From Candidatus Hodarchaeota archaeon (GTDB taxonomy: Archaea; Asgardarchaeota; Heimdallarchaeia; Hodarchaeales; YT1-039): DNA of 6,217 bases. The stretch is from positions 1 through 6,217 of the forward strand of contig JAEOTF010000490.1 in assembly GCA_016840025.1 (NCBI GenBank). The letters run 5' to 3'. The notes below the pieces were generated by a model that was not told the DNA's origin, ran no database searches, and saw only the letters and a list, made by a program, of their open reading frames with translations. This document shows, one piece after another, positions 1-5,068 of the stretch. Position 1 is the stretch's first letter, and each line of letters opens with the position of its first letter. A program made the position numbers and the translations under genes.

Positions 1-23
1 AATAACCAAATATCTTTTTAATG

Positions 24-31
24 TTTTAAAC
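24..31 (+). promoter_or_regulatory. Candidate TATA box of the dehydrogenase-phosphoribosyltransferase operon
   Basis: TTTTAAAC lies in an AT-rich leader. Archaeal transcription usually starts about 25 nt beyond the TATA centre, which would put the start near position 53. That is downstream of the GTG at 48 and upstream of the Shine-Dalgarno at 87, so it favours the ATG at 99 as the true start of the first gene. The call rests on motif and spacing only; in AT-rich DNA such motifs also arise by chance. Confidence 0.35.
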
Positions 32-86
32 AATCTCATACAACAAAGTGATAGAGAATTGGAGTAGGATTTTAAATGGCTATTTT

Positions 87-91
87 GAGGT
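87..91 (+). promoter_or_regulatory. Shine-Dalgarno deciding the start of the nucleotide-sugar dehydrogenase
   Basis: GAGGT, complementary to the 16S rRNA 3' end, sits 7 nt before ATG 99. The longer in-frame alternative, GTG at 48, has no comparable site ahead of it. The extra 17 residues it would add are not needed for the Rossmann fold, which begins about 20 residues after the ATG. Confidence 0.65.
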
Positions 92-98
92 AAGAGCT

Positions 99-1484
99 AT
101 GCCTAATATTATGAAAATGTCTTCTGAAGAAATTGAAAGCGCTATTACAAAGGGGAAGTTAGTGATTAGTGTTTATGGCTTAGGTTGGATGGGACTACCA
201 ACAGCTTGTCTCTATGCTGAGAAAGGCGCAAGAGTAATCGGAGTGGATATCGACTCCAGAGTAATTGAGCGCATAAATCGTGGAGAAAGCCCGATTGCAG
301 AACCCAATCTTCGAATCATTATTAAAAATACTATTAATAAAAGTTTTAGAGTTACAAGCGATGTAAAAGAATCTGCTTCAATAAGCGATATAATGATTAT
401 TATTGTTCCTACGATAATTGATGAGAAAAAGAAACCAGACTATTCAGCCCTTGAGAAGGTCGCGAGAGAAATTGGATTAAAGATGAATAAAAGCTGCATT
501 ATTATTGTTGAAAGCACGGTAGGGCCAGGAATTACGGATGCTATGGTGAAAGACTCTTTAGAATCCTCCTCCGGATTTGAAGCTGGAACAGATTTTGGCT
601 TAGCCTATAGTCCAATCAGAGCCATGGCAGGAAGAGCATTACATGATATCCGCATATATCCTAGAATTGTTGGCGGAATTAACAGGAAAAGCGTTGAAGT
701 AGCCTCCATTATCCTTAAAGCCATAGGTAGTGGCGAAATAATAAAGGTAAAAAACATAATATCGGCAGAAACTACTAAACTCTTCGAAAACATCTATCGG
801 GATGTAAATATTGCTTTAGCAAACGAGCTATCAATATTCTGTGAAAAAGCCAGAATAGACTTTAAGGAAATAAAAAAAGCAGCTAACACTCAGCCTTATT
901 GCCACCTACATGAACCTGGCATCGGCGTTGGTGGCCATTGTATTCCTTATAATCCATATTTCCTAATCGATAGGGCTGAAGAAATCGGATTCGAACCAAA
1001 ACTCATCAAATATGCACGGAAGATCAATGATAGTATGCCAAATCATATTGTTAAAATGATAAAGAAAGCTCTACAAAGTTGCAGAAAGAGTTTGAAGAGA
1101 TCAAAGATAGCTATTCTTGGAATTTCTTATAGGGCCAACGTAAAAGAAATAAAAAATTCTCCGGCATATAAAATAATAAATATGTTGTTAGTGAAAGGCG
1201 CAAAAGTGCTTGTTTATGACCCATACTTTCGAGCAGAAGAAATGAAGAAGGCGCGTATACCCTTTACAGAAAGTCTTGAAAAGAGTATTGATGGAGCAGA
1301 TTGTGTAGTTTTCACTGTAAGCCATGATATCTTTAAAAGCCTCAAGCCAAGAAACATTGTCAGAGTTCTAAGAAAACCAGCTTGCATTATTGATGGATGC
1401 CGCATTTTCAATCCTGAAGAAGTGAAAAGAAAGGACATTATTTACTATGGAGTTGGTTTGGGACAACAATCGCTAGCGGGCTAG
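99..1484 (+). CDS. Nucleotide-sugar dehydrogenase, UDP-GlcNAc/ManNAc/Glc 6-dehydrogenase family
   Basis: This enzyme should oxidise C6 of a UDP-sugar to the uronic acid in two NAD-dependent steps in the cytoplasm, feeding glycan assembly. Counting from ATG 99 (461 aa, a normal length), the NAD-binding motif GLGWMG is at 27-32, the NAD-domain VPT at 103-105, the ESTVGPG segment at 138-144, and the central-domain block AETTKLFEN..RDVNIALANE at about 223-243, with Lys227 and Asn231 matching catalytic positions. GVGGHCIP carries the nucleophile Cys281, and the C-terminal UDP-binding domain starts near residue 335 (AILGISYRANVKEIKNSP). The central block most resembles WecC, the UDP-ManNAc dehydrogenase, so an N-acetylated substrate is more likely than UDP-glucose; this is inference. 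Two normally acidic active-site positions differ: SPIR instead of SPER, and Asn285 instead of Asp four residues after the Cys. A GTG at 48 would give 478 aa. The next gene follows after 19 nt, suggesting an operon. Confidence 0.9.
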   Translation: MPNIMKMSSEEIESAITKGKLVISVYGLGWMGLPTACLYAEKGARVIGVDIDSRVIERINRGESPIAEPNLRIIIKNTINKSFRVTSDVKESASISDIMIIIVPTIIDEKKKPDYSALEKVAREIGLKMNKSCIIIVESTVGPGITDAMVKDSLESSSGFEAGTDFGLAYSPIRAMAGRALHDIRIYPRIVGGINRKSVEVASIILKAIGSGEIIKVKNIISAETTKLFENIYRDVNIALANELSIFCEKARIDFKEIKKAANTQPYCHLHEPGIGVGGHCIPYNPYFLIDRAEEIGFEPKLIKYARKINDSMPNHIVKMIKKALQSCRKSLKRSKIAILGISYRANVKEIKNSPAYKIINMLLVKGAKVLVYDPYFRAEEMKKARIPFTESLEKSIDGADCVVFTVSHDIFKSLKPRNIVRVLRKPACIIDGCRIFNPEEVKRKDIIYYGVGLGQQSLAG

Positions 1485-1503
1485 CAGTATTTATGGTGTT
1501 TTT

Positions 1504-2196
1504 ATGTCAATCAAAATGAAGTGTAAAGTTGTAACTTTTGAAGAAGTATATAGAATGATAACGAAGGTCGCAAAAGACATAAAAGCTTCAGCTTATAGAG
1601 CTACAACGATAGTTGGACTCGCACGGGGAGGATGGATCCCTGCGAGGATCATGTGCGACTTTCTTGGAATAACAGATCTAGTCAGTTTAAAAGTAGAACA
1701 TTGGCTTCAAACTGGAAAGACAAAAGATGAAGCCACCATCAAATATCCGTTAAATACTGATTTTACTGGAAAAAGACTATTGGTTGTTGATGACATTACA
1801 GACACAGGTAAAAGTTTGATCACATCTACAAATTATTTAAGGCAATTAAACCCCAGTAAAATGAAGGTTGCTACTATGCAGTATGTCCCGACGTCACAAT
1901 TCAAGCCAGATTATTTTGCAGAGAAAGTGAAAGTTTGGACGTGGTTTATATATCCATGGAATTGGATTGAAGACACTTCAACTTTAATAGTGAGGTTGAT
2001 GGGCGTCCAAAAAGATAAAAGATGGTGTTTTCGAGCGATAAATAAGGGATTAAACGATTTTTTTGAAATTAAATGGAATCCAGCTATGCTCAGAGATATA
2101 TTAAATATCATGGTTGATCGAGATCAAATTATAGAAGAAGTGAGTGATGAAGATTTAGTATATAAACTAAAAAAGAACAAGGTGATTCAATTATAG
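1504..2196 (+). CDS. Purine-type phosphoribosyltransferase (COG2236-like)
   Basis: A type I phosphoribosyltransferase of 230 aa, which would transfer the ribose phosphate of PRPP to a base, most likely hypoxanthine, guanine or xanthine. The PRPP-binding signature LLVVDDITDTGKS is at 92-104, with the adjacent acidic pair Asp96-Asp97. An earlier loop, GLARGGWIPA (38-47), matches the pyrophosphate-binding loop of the family, and an aromatic stretch with FIYPWNW (148-154) corresponds to the base-binding end seen as PW in xanthine/guanine enzymes. Residues from about 167 to 230 form a charged extension beyond the core fold; I do not recognise it. A GGTG sequence at 1494-1497 lies 6 nt before the ATG. 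The gene is 19 nt after the dehydrogenase and is followed by a T8 tract, so the pair is probably one transcript. The base it uses cannot be told from sequence alone. Confidence 0.85.
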   Translation: MSIKMKCKVVTFEEVYRMITKVAKDIKASAYRATTIVGLARGGWIPARIMCDFLGITDLVSLKVEHWLQTGKTKDEATIKYPLNTDFTGKRLLVVDDITDTGKSLITSTNYLRQLNPSKMKVATMQYVPTSQFKPDYFAEKVKVWTWFIYPWNWIEDTSTLIVRLMGVQKDKRWCFRAINKGLNDFFEIKWNPAMLRDILNIMVDRDQIIEEVSDEDLVYKLKKNKVIQL

Positions 2197-2204
2197 GCTT
2201 GGGA

Positions 2205-2212
2205 TTTTTTTT
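2205..2212 (+). terminator. Poly-T terminator of the two-gene operon
   Basis: Eight consecutive T residues begin 9 nt after the phosphoribosyltransferase stop. Archaeal RNA polymerase terminates at such tracts without needing a strong hairpin, and no good stem is seen just ahead of it. A GC-alternating tract follows directly at 2214. Confidence 0.6.
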
Positions 2213-2213
2213 A

Positions 2214-2222
2214 GCGCGCGCG
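2214..2222. repeat. Alternating GC tract
   Basis: GCGCGCGCG in AT-rich surroundings, directly after the T8 terminator. A 10-nt tract of the same kind lies at 4649-4658. These are the only alternating GC runs longer than five bases that I found in the window, and both are intergenic. Confidence 0.8.
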
Positions 2223-2304
2223 TTTGGAATAACTAATGAAGTCTAGCTAGCTCTCCATATTCGTCAATAATTATTGTGATTATTTCTCTAGCTAAATCCT
2301 GCAT

Positions 2305-2328
2305 GCGCCTGACTAGTCAAGACGGCGC
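2305..2328. repeat. Small inverted repeat with nested palindrome
   Basis: GCGCC (2305-2309) pairs with GGCGC (2324-2328), enclosing the perfect palindrome TGACTAGTCA (2310-2319). An RNA from either strand could form a stem of 5 bp with a loop, or with a second small stem inside. The position in a convergent gap suits a transcript end for the leftward SerA-like gene, but no T tract follows on that strand. A chance origin or an insertion-sequence relic are alternatives. Confidence 0.45.
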
Positions 2329-2404
2329 TTTGCCATTATGTAAAGGGAGTGAAGCCACGCCAGTTTTATGCAGCATTCCCACATCCAGTTATAGTTAGCC
2401 AATC

Positions 2405-3307
2405 TCAAATATCTGATTCTGCGAGCATGGTAAATTCTGAAAATATTTTTTGTGTTAAAATTATTCCAGCTCTTAGTTGAGCTTCTTGCGTATTTGAACC
2501 AATATGGGGCGTTAGAATTACATTATCCAGTCTTCTCAATCGACCGCAATAGGGCTCCTTGACATAAACGTCTAATCCTGCACCGGCAATTGTTAAATTT
2601 TTTAAAGCGTCATATAATGCTTCCTCATCTAGAACAGCGCCCCTAGAGGTATTTATGAGGAAGGCGGTTTGTTTCATTAACGCTATCTCCCTCTTACCAA
2701 CAATTCCTCTTGTCTGTGGAGTTAACATTATGTGAATACTTAAGAAATCTGACAATTTAAAGAGAGAATTGAAATCCACATATGTAATACCACGCGCATT
2801 CTCCAAATCGGGCTTCCTATTTCTACTCCAGTAAATAATATTCATTCCTATAGCATCGCAGATTTCTATTACCCTACGCCCTATATTACCGAGCCCCAGA
2901 ATACCAAGCGTTTTTTCTGAGAGTTCAATTCCTTTTAGTTCTCTTTTAAGCCACTTTCCAGACCTCAGGTTTATGTGAACTTTAGGAATTTTTCTGGCTA
3001 AGGAAAACATCAAACCAACAGTTAGCTCTGCTACGCTCTCTGTAAGCGCTCCAGGAGTACTTATAATCTTTATCCCTTTCTTCTTCGCGATTTTTATATC
3101 AATATTATCAATTCCAACGCCAAGCCTACCAATTATTTTTAAATTTTCAGCTGATTCGATGATTTCTTTTGTAACCTTTGTTTTGCTCCTAACAATTATT
3201 ATATCTGCATCTGTATTTTTTAACTTTCCTTCTAGCTCAACTTCAAAACTTTGTCTTAGCAAACCTAAAACTTCTTCTTCAATAGGCTCACAAACCAGAA
3301 TTTTCAT
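2405..3307 (-). CDS. serA: D-2-hydroxyacid dehydrogenase, probable D-3-phosphoglycerate dehydrogenase (short, no ACT domain)
   Basis: Probably oxidises 3-phosphoglycerate to 3-phosphohydroxypyruvate with NAD, the first step of serine synthesis, in the cytoplasm. The 300-aa protein has a split substrate domain (about 1-95 and 280-300) around a Rossmann domain with GLGNIG at 138-143. The family catalytic set is complete: Arg222 in NTSRGA, Glu251 in VKEP and His268 in TPHIG. The N-terminal blocks VRSKTKVTKEIIE and GRLGVGIDNID, and STPGALTESVAELTVGLM, are closer to phosphoglycerate dehydrogenases than to glyoxylate reductases, so the serA name is reasonable but the substrate is inferred. No C-terminal ACT regulatory domain is present, as in several archaeal short forms, so allosteric serine control through such a domain is not expected. 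Start ATG 3307 has a G-rich site (GGGGGAT, 3320-3314) about 6 nt ahead. It lies 96 nt after the leftward glycosyltransferase, with no terminator seen between them. Confidence 0.85.
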   Translation of the reverse strand: MKILVCEPIEEEVLGLLRQSFEVELEGKLKNTDADIIIVRSKTKVTKEIIESAENLKIIGRLGVGIDNIDIKIAKKKGIKIISTPGALTESVAELTVGLMFSLARKIPKVHINLRSGKWLKRELKGIELSEKTLGILGLGNIGRRVIEICDAIGMNIIYWSRNRKPDLENARGITYVDFNSLFKLSDFLSIHIMLTPQTRGIVGKREIALMKQTAFLINTSRGAVLDEEALYDALKNLTIAGAGLDVYVKEPYCGRLRRLDNVILTPHIGSNTQEAQLRAGIILTQKIFSEFTMLAESDI

Positions 3308-3334
3308 CCAATTATCCCCCGTTTTAGTTTTTGT

Positions 3335-3344
3335 TTTTAAATTT
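3335..3344 (-). promoter_or_regulatory. Candidate TATA box ahead of the SerA-like gene
   Basis: On the minus strand AAATTTAAAA lies about 30 nt before ATG 3307, directly downstream of the GC-rich CGCGCTCGAT element. A start about 25 nt on would fall near 3312, giving a very short leader that would cut off the G-rich site at 3320-3314. The gene may therefore have its own promoter, or be read through from the glycosyltransferase upstream. Evidence is motif and spacing only. Confidence 0.3.
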
Positions 3345-3345
3345 A

Positions 3346-3363
3346 TCGAGCGCGGGCATATTA
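3346..3363 (+). repeat. Intergenic element TCGAGCGC-N4-ATATTA, copy 1
   Basis: TCGAGCGC, four variable bases, then ATATTA. The same arrangement occurs at 4806-4823. Both copies are intergenic and each has a TATA-like stretch at one flank: here it is on the minus strand, to the left, ahead of the SerA-like gene. It may be part of a promoter or a chance match. Confidence 0.35.
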
Positions 3364-3403
3364 AACCAAATTCTCTTTAAGATTTGATTTATCACCCTTT
3401 TTC

Positions 3404-4549
3404 TCATAATATGTTTTTGTATAACTTGACGAGACTTTTCGCTACAACTTTATCTGAATAGATTTCTTCAGCCTTTTTTCTAGCATTTGCGCCCATTTCT
3501 CTTGCTTTACTCGGATTTAAAAGTAAAGAAAGAATTGCCTGAGATAAACCCGTAACATCTTTGGGCTGAACAAGTAAACCAGTAATCCCATCATCAACAA
3601 TCTCTGGAATTGCTCCTGTTCTGGAAGCAACAACAGGTTTTCCGCAGCTCATTCCTTCTATTAAGACGTAGCCAAATTGCTCTCTCCAAGAAGCAGTAGG
3701 GATTGAGGGCAGAACAAATATTTCTGCTAACGCGAAAGCTTCTTGTATCTTAGAATGACTTATAGGCCCAGGCATTACAACAGACTTGCTTATGTTAAGT
3801 TTACGTGATAGCTCAATCAAATTTTGTCTTTCAGGCCCTTGTCCTATGATAACGAGTTTTACATCAGGGATTTCTTTTAACACGATTGGAAATGCGTAGA
3901 GAAGATACAGTAATCCCTTTTCATTTGAAACTCTTCCGAGATACAGTACGATTGGACCACTAAGTTCAAGTTTTTTCTTCAAATATGAAGTCCGTTTGGG
4001 CTGTAATTTTTTAATATTAATTGCACAAGGGATTAAATGAATCCTTTTCGGATCATATCCTTCAATTAATAATTTTTTTTCGGCTGTTCGTGAATGGACA
4101 ACAATTGCATCTGCTAATGACATAATAATTTTTCGTGTAAAAACATAACGTCTCCATGGCCACGGAATATTCTCAAAATTTGTTACTACAAGCTTTGATT
4201 TATTCAATTTCCTTGCAACTGCGGATTGAAGAGAGGAGTAAGTATATGTTTCTAATGTATCTACTATATCATAATTATTCTTAACTATCTCATAAAAAAC
4301 ACGAGGAATTATTCCTCCGTCAAAATACGAAAATCTAGATATAAAGAATCTTTTAACAATCATATTGTCCATTACGATACGAACCCATCTATTATATGAT
4401 AGAGACTTAACTGCAGAGTTCATTAAAACACCAAAAGATTGATAGTGTTTACCCCATTCAGGATAGGTAACATAGAACTCTACATTGAAAATCTTACTTA
4501 GCCTTAGATATACTTCGCTTTCCCAAGGCGTCAATAGAGGGCGGAACAC
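3404..4549 (-). CDS. GT4-family glycosyltransferase (start codon uncertain)
   Basis: A GT-B fold, retaining glycosyltransferase that transfers a sugar from a nucleotide-sugar donor to a glycan or lipid acceptor. From GTG 4549 it has 381 aa. The donor-binding C-terminal half begins near residue 198 with VLYLGRVSNEKG (201-212, Arg206 and Lys211 being the usual phosphate contacts) and carries the GT4 E-x7-E motif in EQFGYVLIE (Glu290 and Glu298), followed by GMSCGKPVVAS and GAIPEIV. The N-terminal acceptor half holds TNFENIPWPWRR and the linker strand ADAIVVHS. No signal peptide or membrane span is evident, so it probably acts at the inner face of the membrane. The GTG start lacks a Shine-Dalgarno and omits the first beta strand. 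Reading four codons further upstream gives KIAVFRP, a normal GT-B beginning, from an ACG at 4561 that has AGGTGA 6 nt ahead. Sugar and acceptor are unknown. Confidence 0.88.
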   Translation of the reverse strand: MFRPLLTPWESEVYLRLSKIFNVEFYVTYPEWGKHYQSFGVLMNSAVKSLSYNRWVRIVMDNMIVKRFFISRFSYFDGGIIPRVFYEIVKNNYDIVDTLETYTYSSLQSAVARKLNKSKLVVTNFENIPWPWRRYVFTRKIIMSLADAIVVHSRTAEKKLLIEGYDPKRIHLIPCAINIKKLQPKRTSYLKKKLELSGPIVLYLGRVSNEKGLLYLLYAFPIVLKEIPDVKLVIIGQGPERQNLIELSRKLNISKSVVMPGPISHSKIQEAFALAEIFVLPSIPTASWREQFGYVLIEGMSCGKPVVASRTGAIPEIVDDGITGLLVQPKDVTGLSQAILSLLLNPSKAREMGANARKKAEEIYSDKVVAKSLVKLYKNIL

Positions 4550-4567
4550 TGCTATCTTCGTATTTAT

Positions 4568-4573
4568 TCACCT
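4568..4573 (-). promoter_or_regulatory. Shine-Dalgarno pointing to an ACG start at 4561
   Basis: On the minus strand AGGTGA is followed by the 6-nt spacer ATAAAT and then ACG at 4561-4559, from which the frame reads on as KIAVFRPLL. The spacing is ideal for initiation there. For the conventional GTG at 4549 the same site is 18 nt away, too far. The site also overlaps the end of a tiny frame starting at ATG 4590 (MSVNMKGE, stop TAA 4566-4564). Confidence 0.5.
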
Positions 4574-4611
4574 TTCATATTGACTGACATACTAATTCTC
4601 ATTCAGAACCT

Positions 4612-4639
4612 GCTTATAACGTAACCTTATGTTTAAAAG
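4612..4639 (-). promoter_or_regulatory. Candidate promoter region of the leftward glycosyltransferase
   Basis: Two TATA-like boxes occur on the minus strand: CTTTTAAACAT (4639-4629) and GTTATAAGC (4620-4612). The first predicts transcription from about 4610, leaving a leader of about 50 nt. The second predicts a start near 4590, which coincides with an ATG and would make a leaderless eight-codon frame ahead of the glycosyltransferase. A GC-alternating tract lies about 10 nt upstream of the first box. I cannot say which box is used. Confidence 0.35.
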
Positions 4640-4648
4640 CCTCAAACT

Positions 4649-4658
4649 GCGCGCGCGC
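4649..4658. repeat. Alternating GC tract
   Basis: GCGCGCGCGC followed by AATTTTT. It lies about 10 nt upstream of the candidate TATA box of the leftward glycosyltransferase. The tract is able to adopt Z-DNA under supercoiling, and its partner is at 2214-2222. Confidence 0.8.
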
Positions 4659-4723
4659 AATTTTTCCATAGATGATGTACTAGGTTTGAATGTGTCTGGA
4701 AAAGGAGTTCGACTACGATACAA

Positions 4724-4736
4724 TAGTATGATACTA
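4724..4736. repeat. Perfect 13-nt palindrome, possible operator
   Basis: TAGTAT-G-ATACTA has two 6-nt arms around one central base. It stands in the middle of the divergent gap, the kind of place where a dimeric regulator could bind. In AT-rich sequence such palindromes also arise by chance, and no second copy was found. Confidence 0.3.
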
Positions 4737-4805
4737 ATCTTTTCAAAGTTTATCACATTTTTAAGGAAATTCTTGTTATAGTATTTGTTACGAGAAAACT
4801 AGTAG

Positions 4806-4823
4806 TCGAGCGCACAAATATTA
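4806..4823 (+). promoter_or_regulatory. TCGAGCGC-N4-ATATTA element, copy 2, with candidate rightward TATA box
   Basis: The GC-rich half is followed at once by AAATATTATATTATC (about 4816-4830), a plausible TATA region. Transcription from here would start near 4845, giving a leader of about 28 nt before ATG 4873 of the small signal-peptide-like frame, and could continue into the glycosyltransferase at 5069. Copy 1 is at 3346-3363. Confidence 0.35.
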
Positions 4824-4872
4824 TATTATCGATACATTATTGTTTCTCTATTCGCTAAGTGAATTACTTACA

Positions 4873-4989
4873 ATGTTTAGAAAGTGGTCCCTCATGAAAA
4901 GGCTATTGGGTCTGTTTTTAAGTTTATTGATTTCTGTTTCATTCACAACAATGTATTTTACATTTACTGCAGTAGTTGATAGCGGCTGA
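4873..4989 (+). pseudogene. Short signal-peptide-like frame, probable front end of a broken exported-protein gene
   Basis: A 38-codon frame from ATG 4873 (or 31 codons from ATG 4894) that has the shape of a signal peptide or single membrane anchor. A positive start (FRKWSLMKR) is followed by a long hydrophobic run, LLGLFLSLLISVSFTTMY and FTFTAVV, then DSG and the stop TGA at 4987. Dropping one base at the stop joins it to the next frame, which continues as DSNYYKRFLEKLYLVLKAYN up to the glycosyltransferase ATG at 5069. That reads like a mature protein after a signal peptide. It may therefore be a frameshifted relic, with the glycosyltransferase following where the rest of the gene was lost. 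A genuine tiny membrane protein is the alternative. GTGA at 4859-4862 is a weak ribosome site. I do not recognise the family. Confidence 0.4.
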
Positions 4990-5068
4990 CAGCAACTATT
5001 ACAAGAGGTTTCTAGAAAAGTTATATCTAGTTTTAAAAGCATATAATGCTTCATGGAAAATTGAAAAA

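Larger units (their letters stand above)
2197..2404. other. Convergent intergenic gap, no convincing gene
   Basis: This stretch of about 208 bp separates two convergent genes. It holds the T8 terminator (2205-2212), a 9-nt alternating GC tract (2214-2222) and an inverted repeat at 2305-2328. Two short open frames run in opposite directions: 31 codons rightward at 2303-2398 and 23 codons leftward at 2304-2233. Neither has a Shine-Dalgarno. The leftward one reads like protein (LAREIITIII, then DEYGELARLH) and could be a relic of a lost gene, but this is weak. No T tract was found for the leftward transcript ending at 2405. Confidence 0.5.
4562..4872. other. Divergent intergenic region between the two glycosyltransferases
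   Basis: This gap of about 310 bp carries candidate promoters for both directions, a 10-nt GC-alternating tract, a perfect 13-nt palindrome and the second TCGAGCGC element. The longest rightward open frame is ATG 4629 to TAG 4781: 50 codons, basic, with a hydrophobic C-terminal third (SMILIFSKFITFLRKFLL). It has no Shine-Dalgarno, runs across the leftward promoter candidates and resembles nothing I know, so I do not call it a gene. I see no tRNA or clear structured RNA. Confidence 0.5.

Noticed and set aside
48..98. GTG 48 as start of the nucleotide-sugar dehydrogenase
   Set aside because: No Shine-Dalgarno ahead of it, it lies upstream of the predicted transcription start, and ATG 99 has GAGGT at 7-nt spacing.
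605..1438. Leftward open frames of 62 and 74 codons inside the dehydrogenase gene
   Set aside because: They lie antisense to a well-supported coding region and have no family features.
3323..3393. Leftward 23-codon frame (GTG start) in the gap between the glycosyltransferase and the SerA-like gene
   Set aside because: No usable ribosome site, no recognisable protein character, and it runs over the likely promoter region.
4669..4705. GATGATGT resembling the C box of a C/D-box guide RNA
   Set aside because: No D box (CTGA) at suitable spacing and no C'/D' pair could be seen.
4700..4722. GAGTTCGACTAC resembling the T-arm (B box) of a tRNA
   Set aside because: The bases on both sides do not pair to form a T stem, and no matching acceptor, D or anticodon arms were found.
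4976..5068. TTG 4976 as start of the last glycosyltransferase
   Set aside because: The GT-B N-terminus begins at ATG 5069; the extra 31 residues look like the out-of-frame remainder of the signal-peptide frame upstream.
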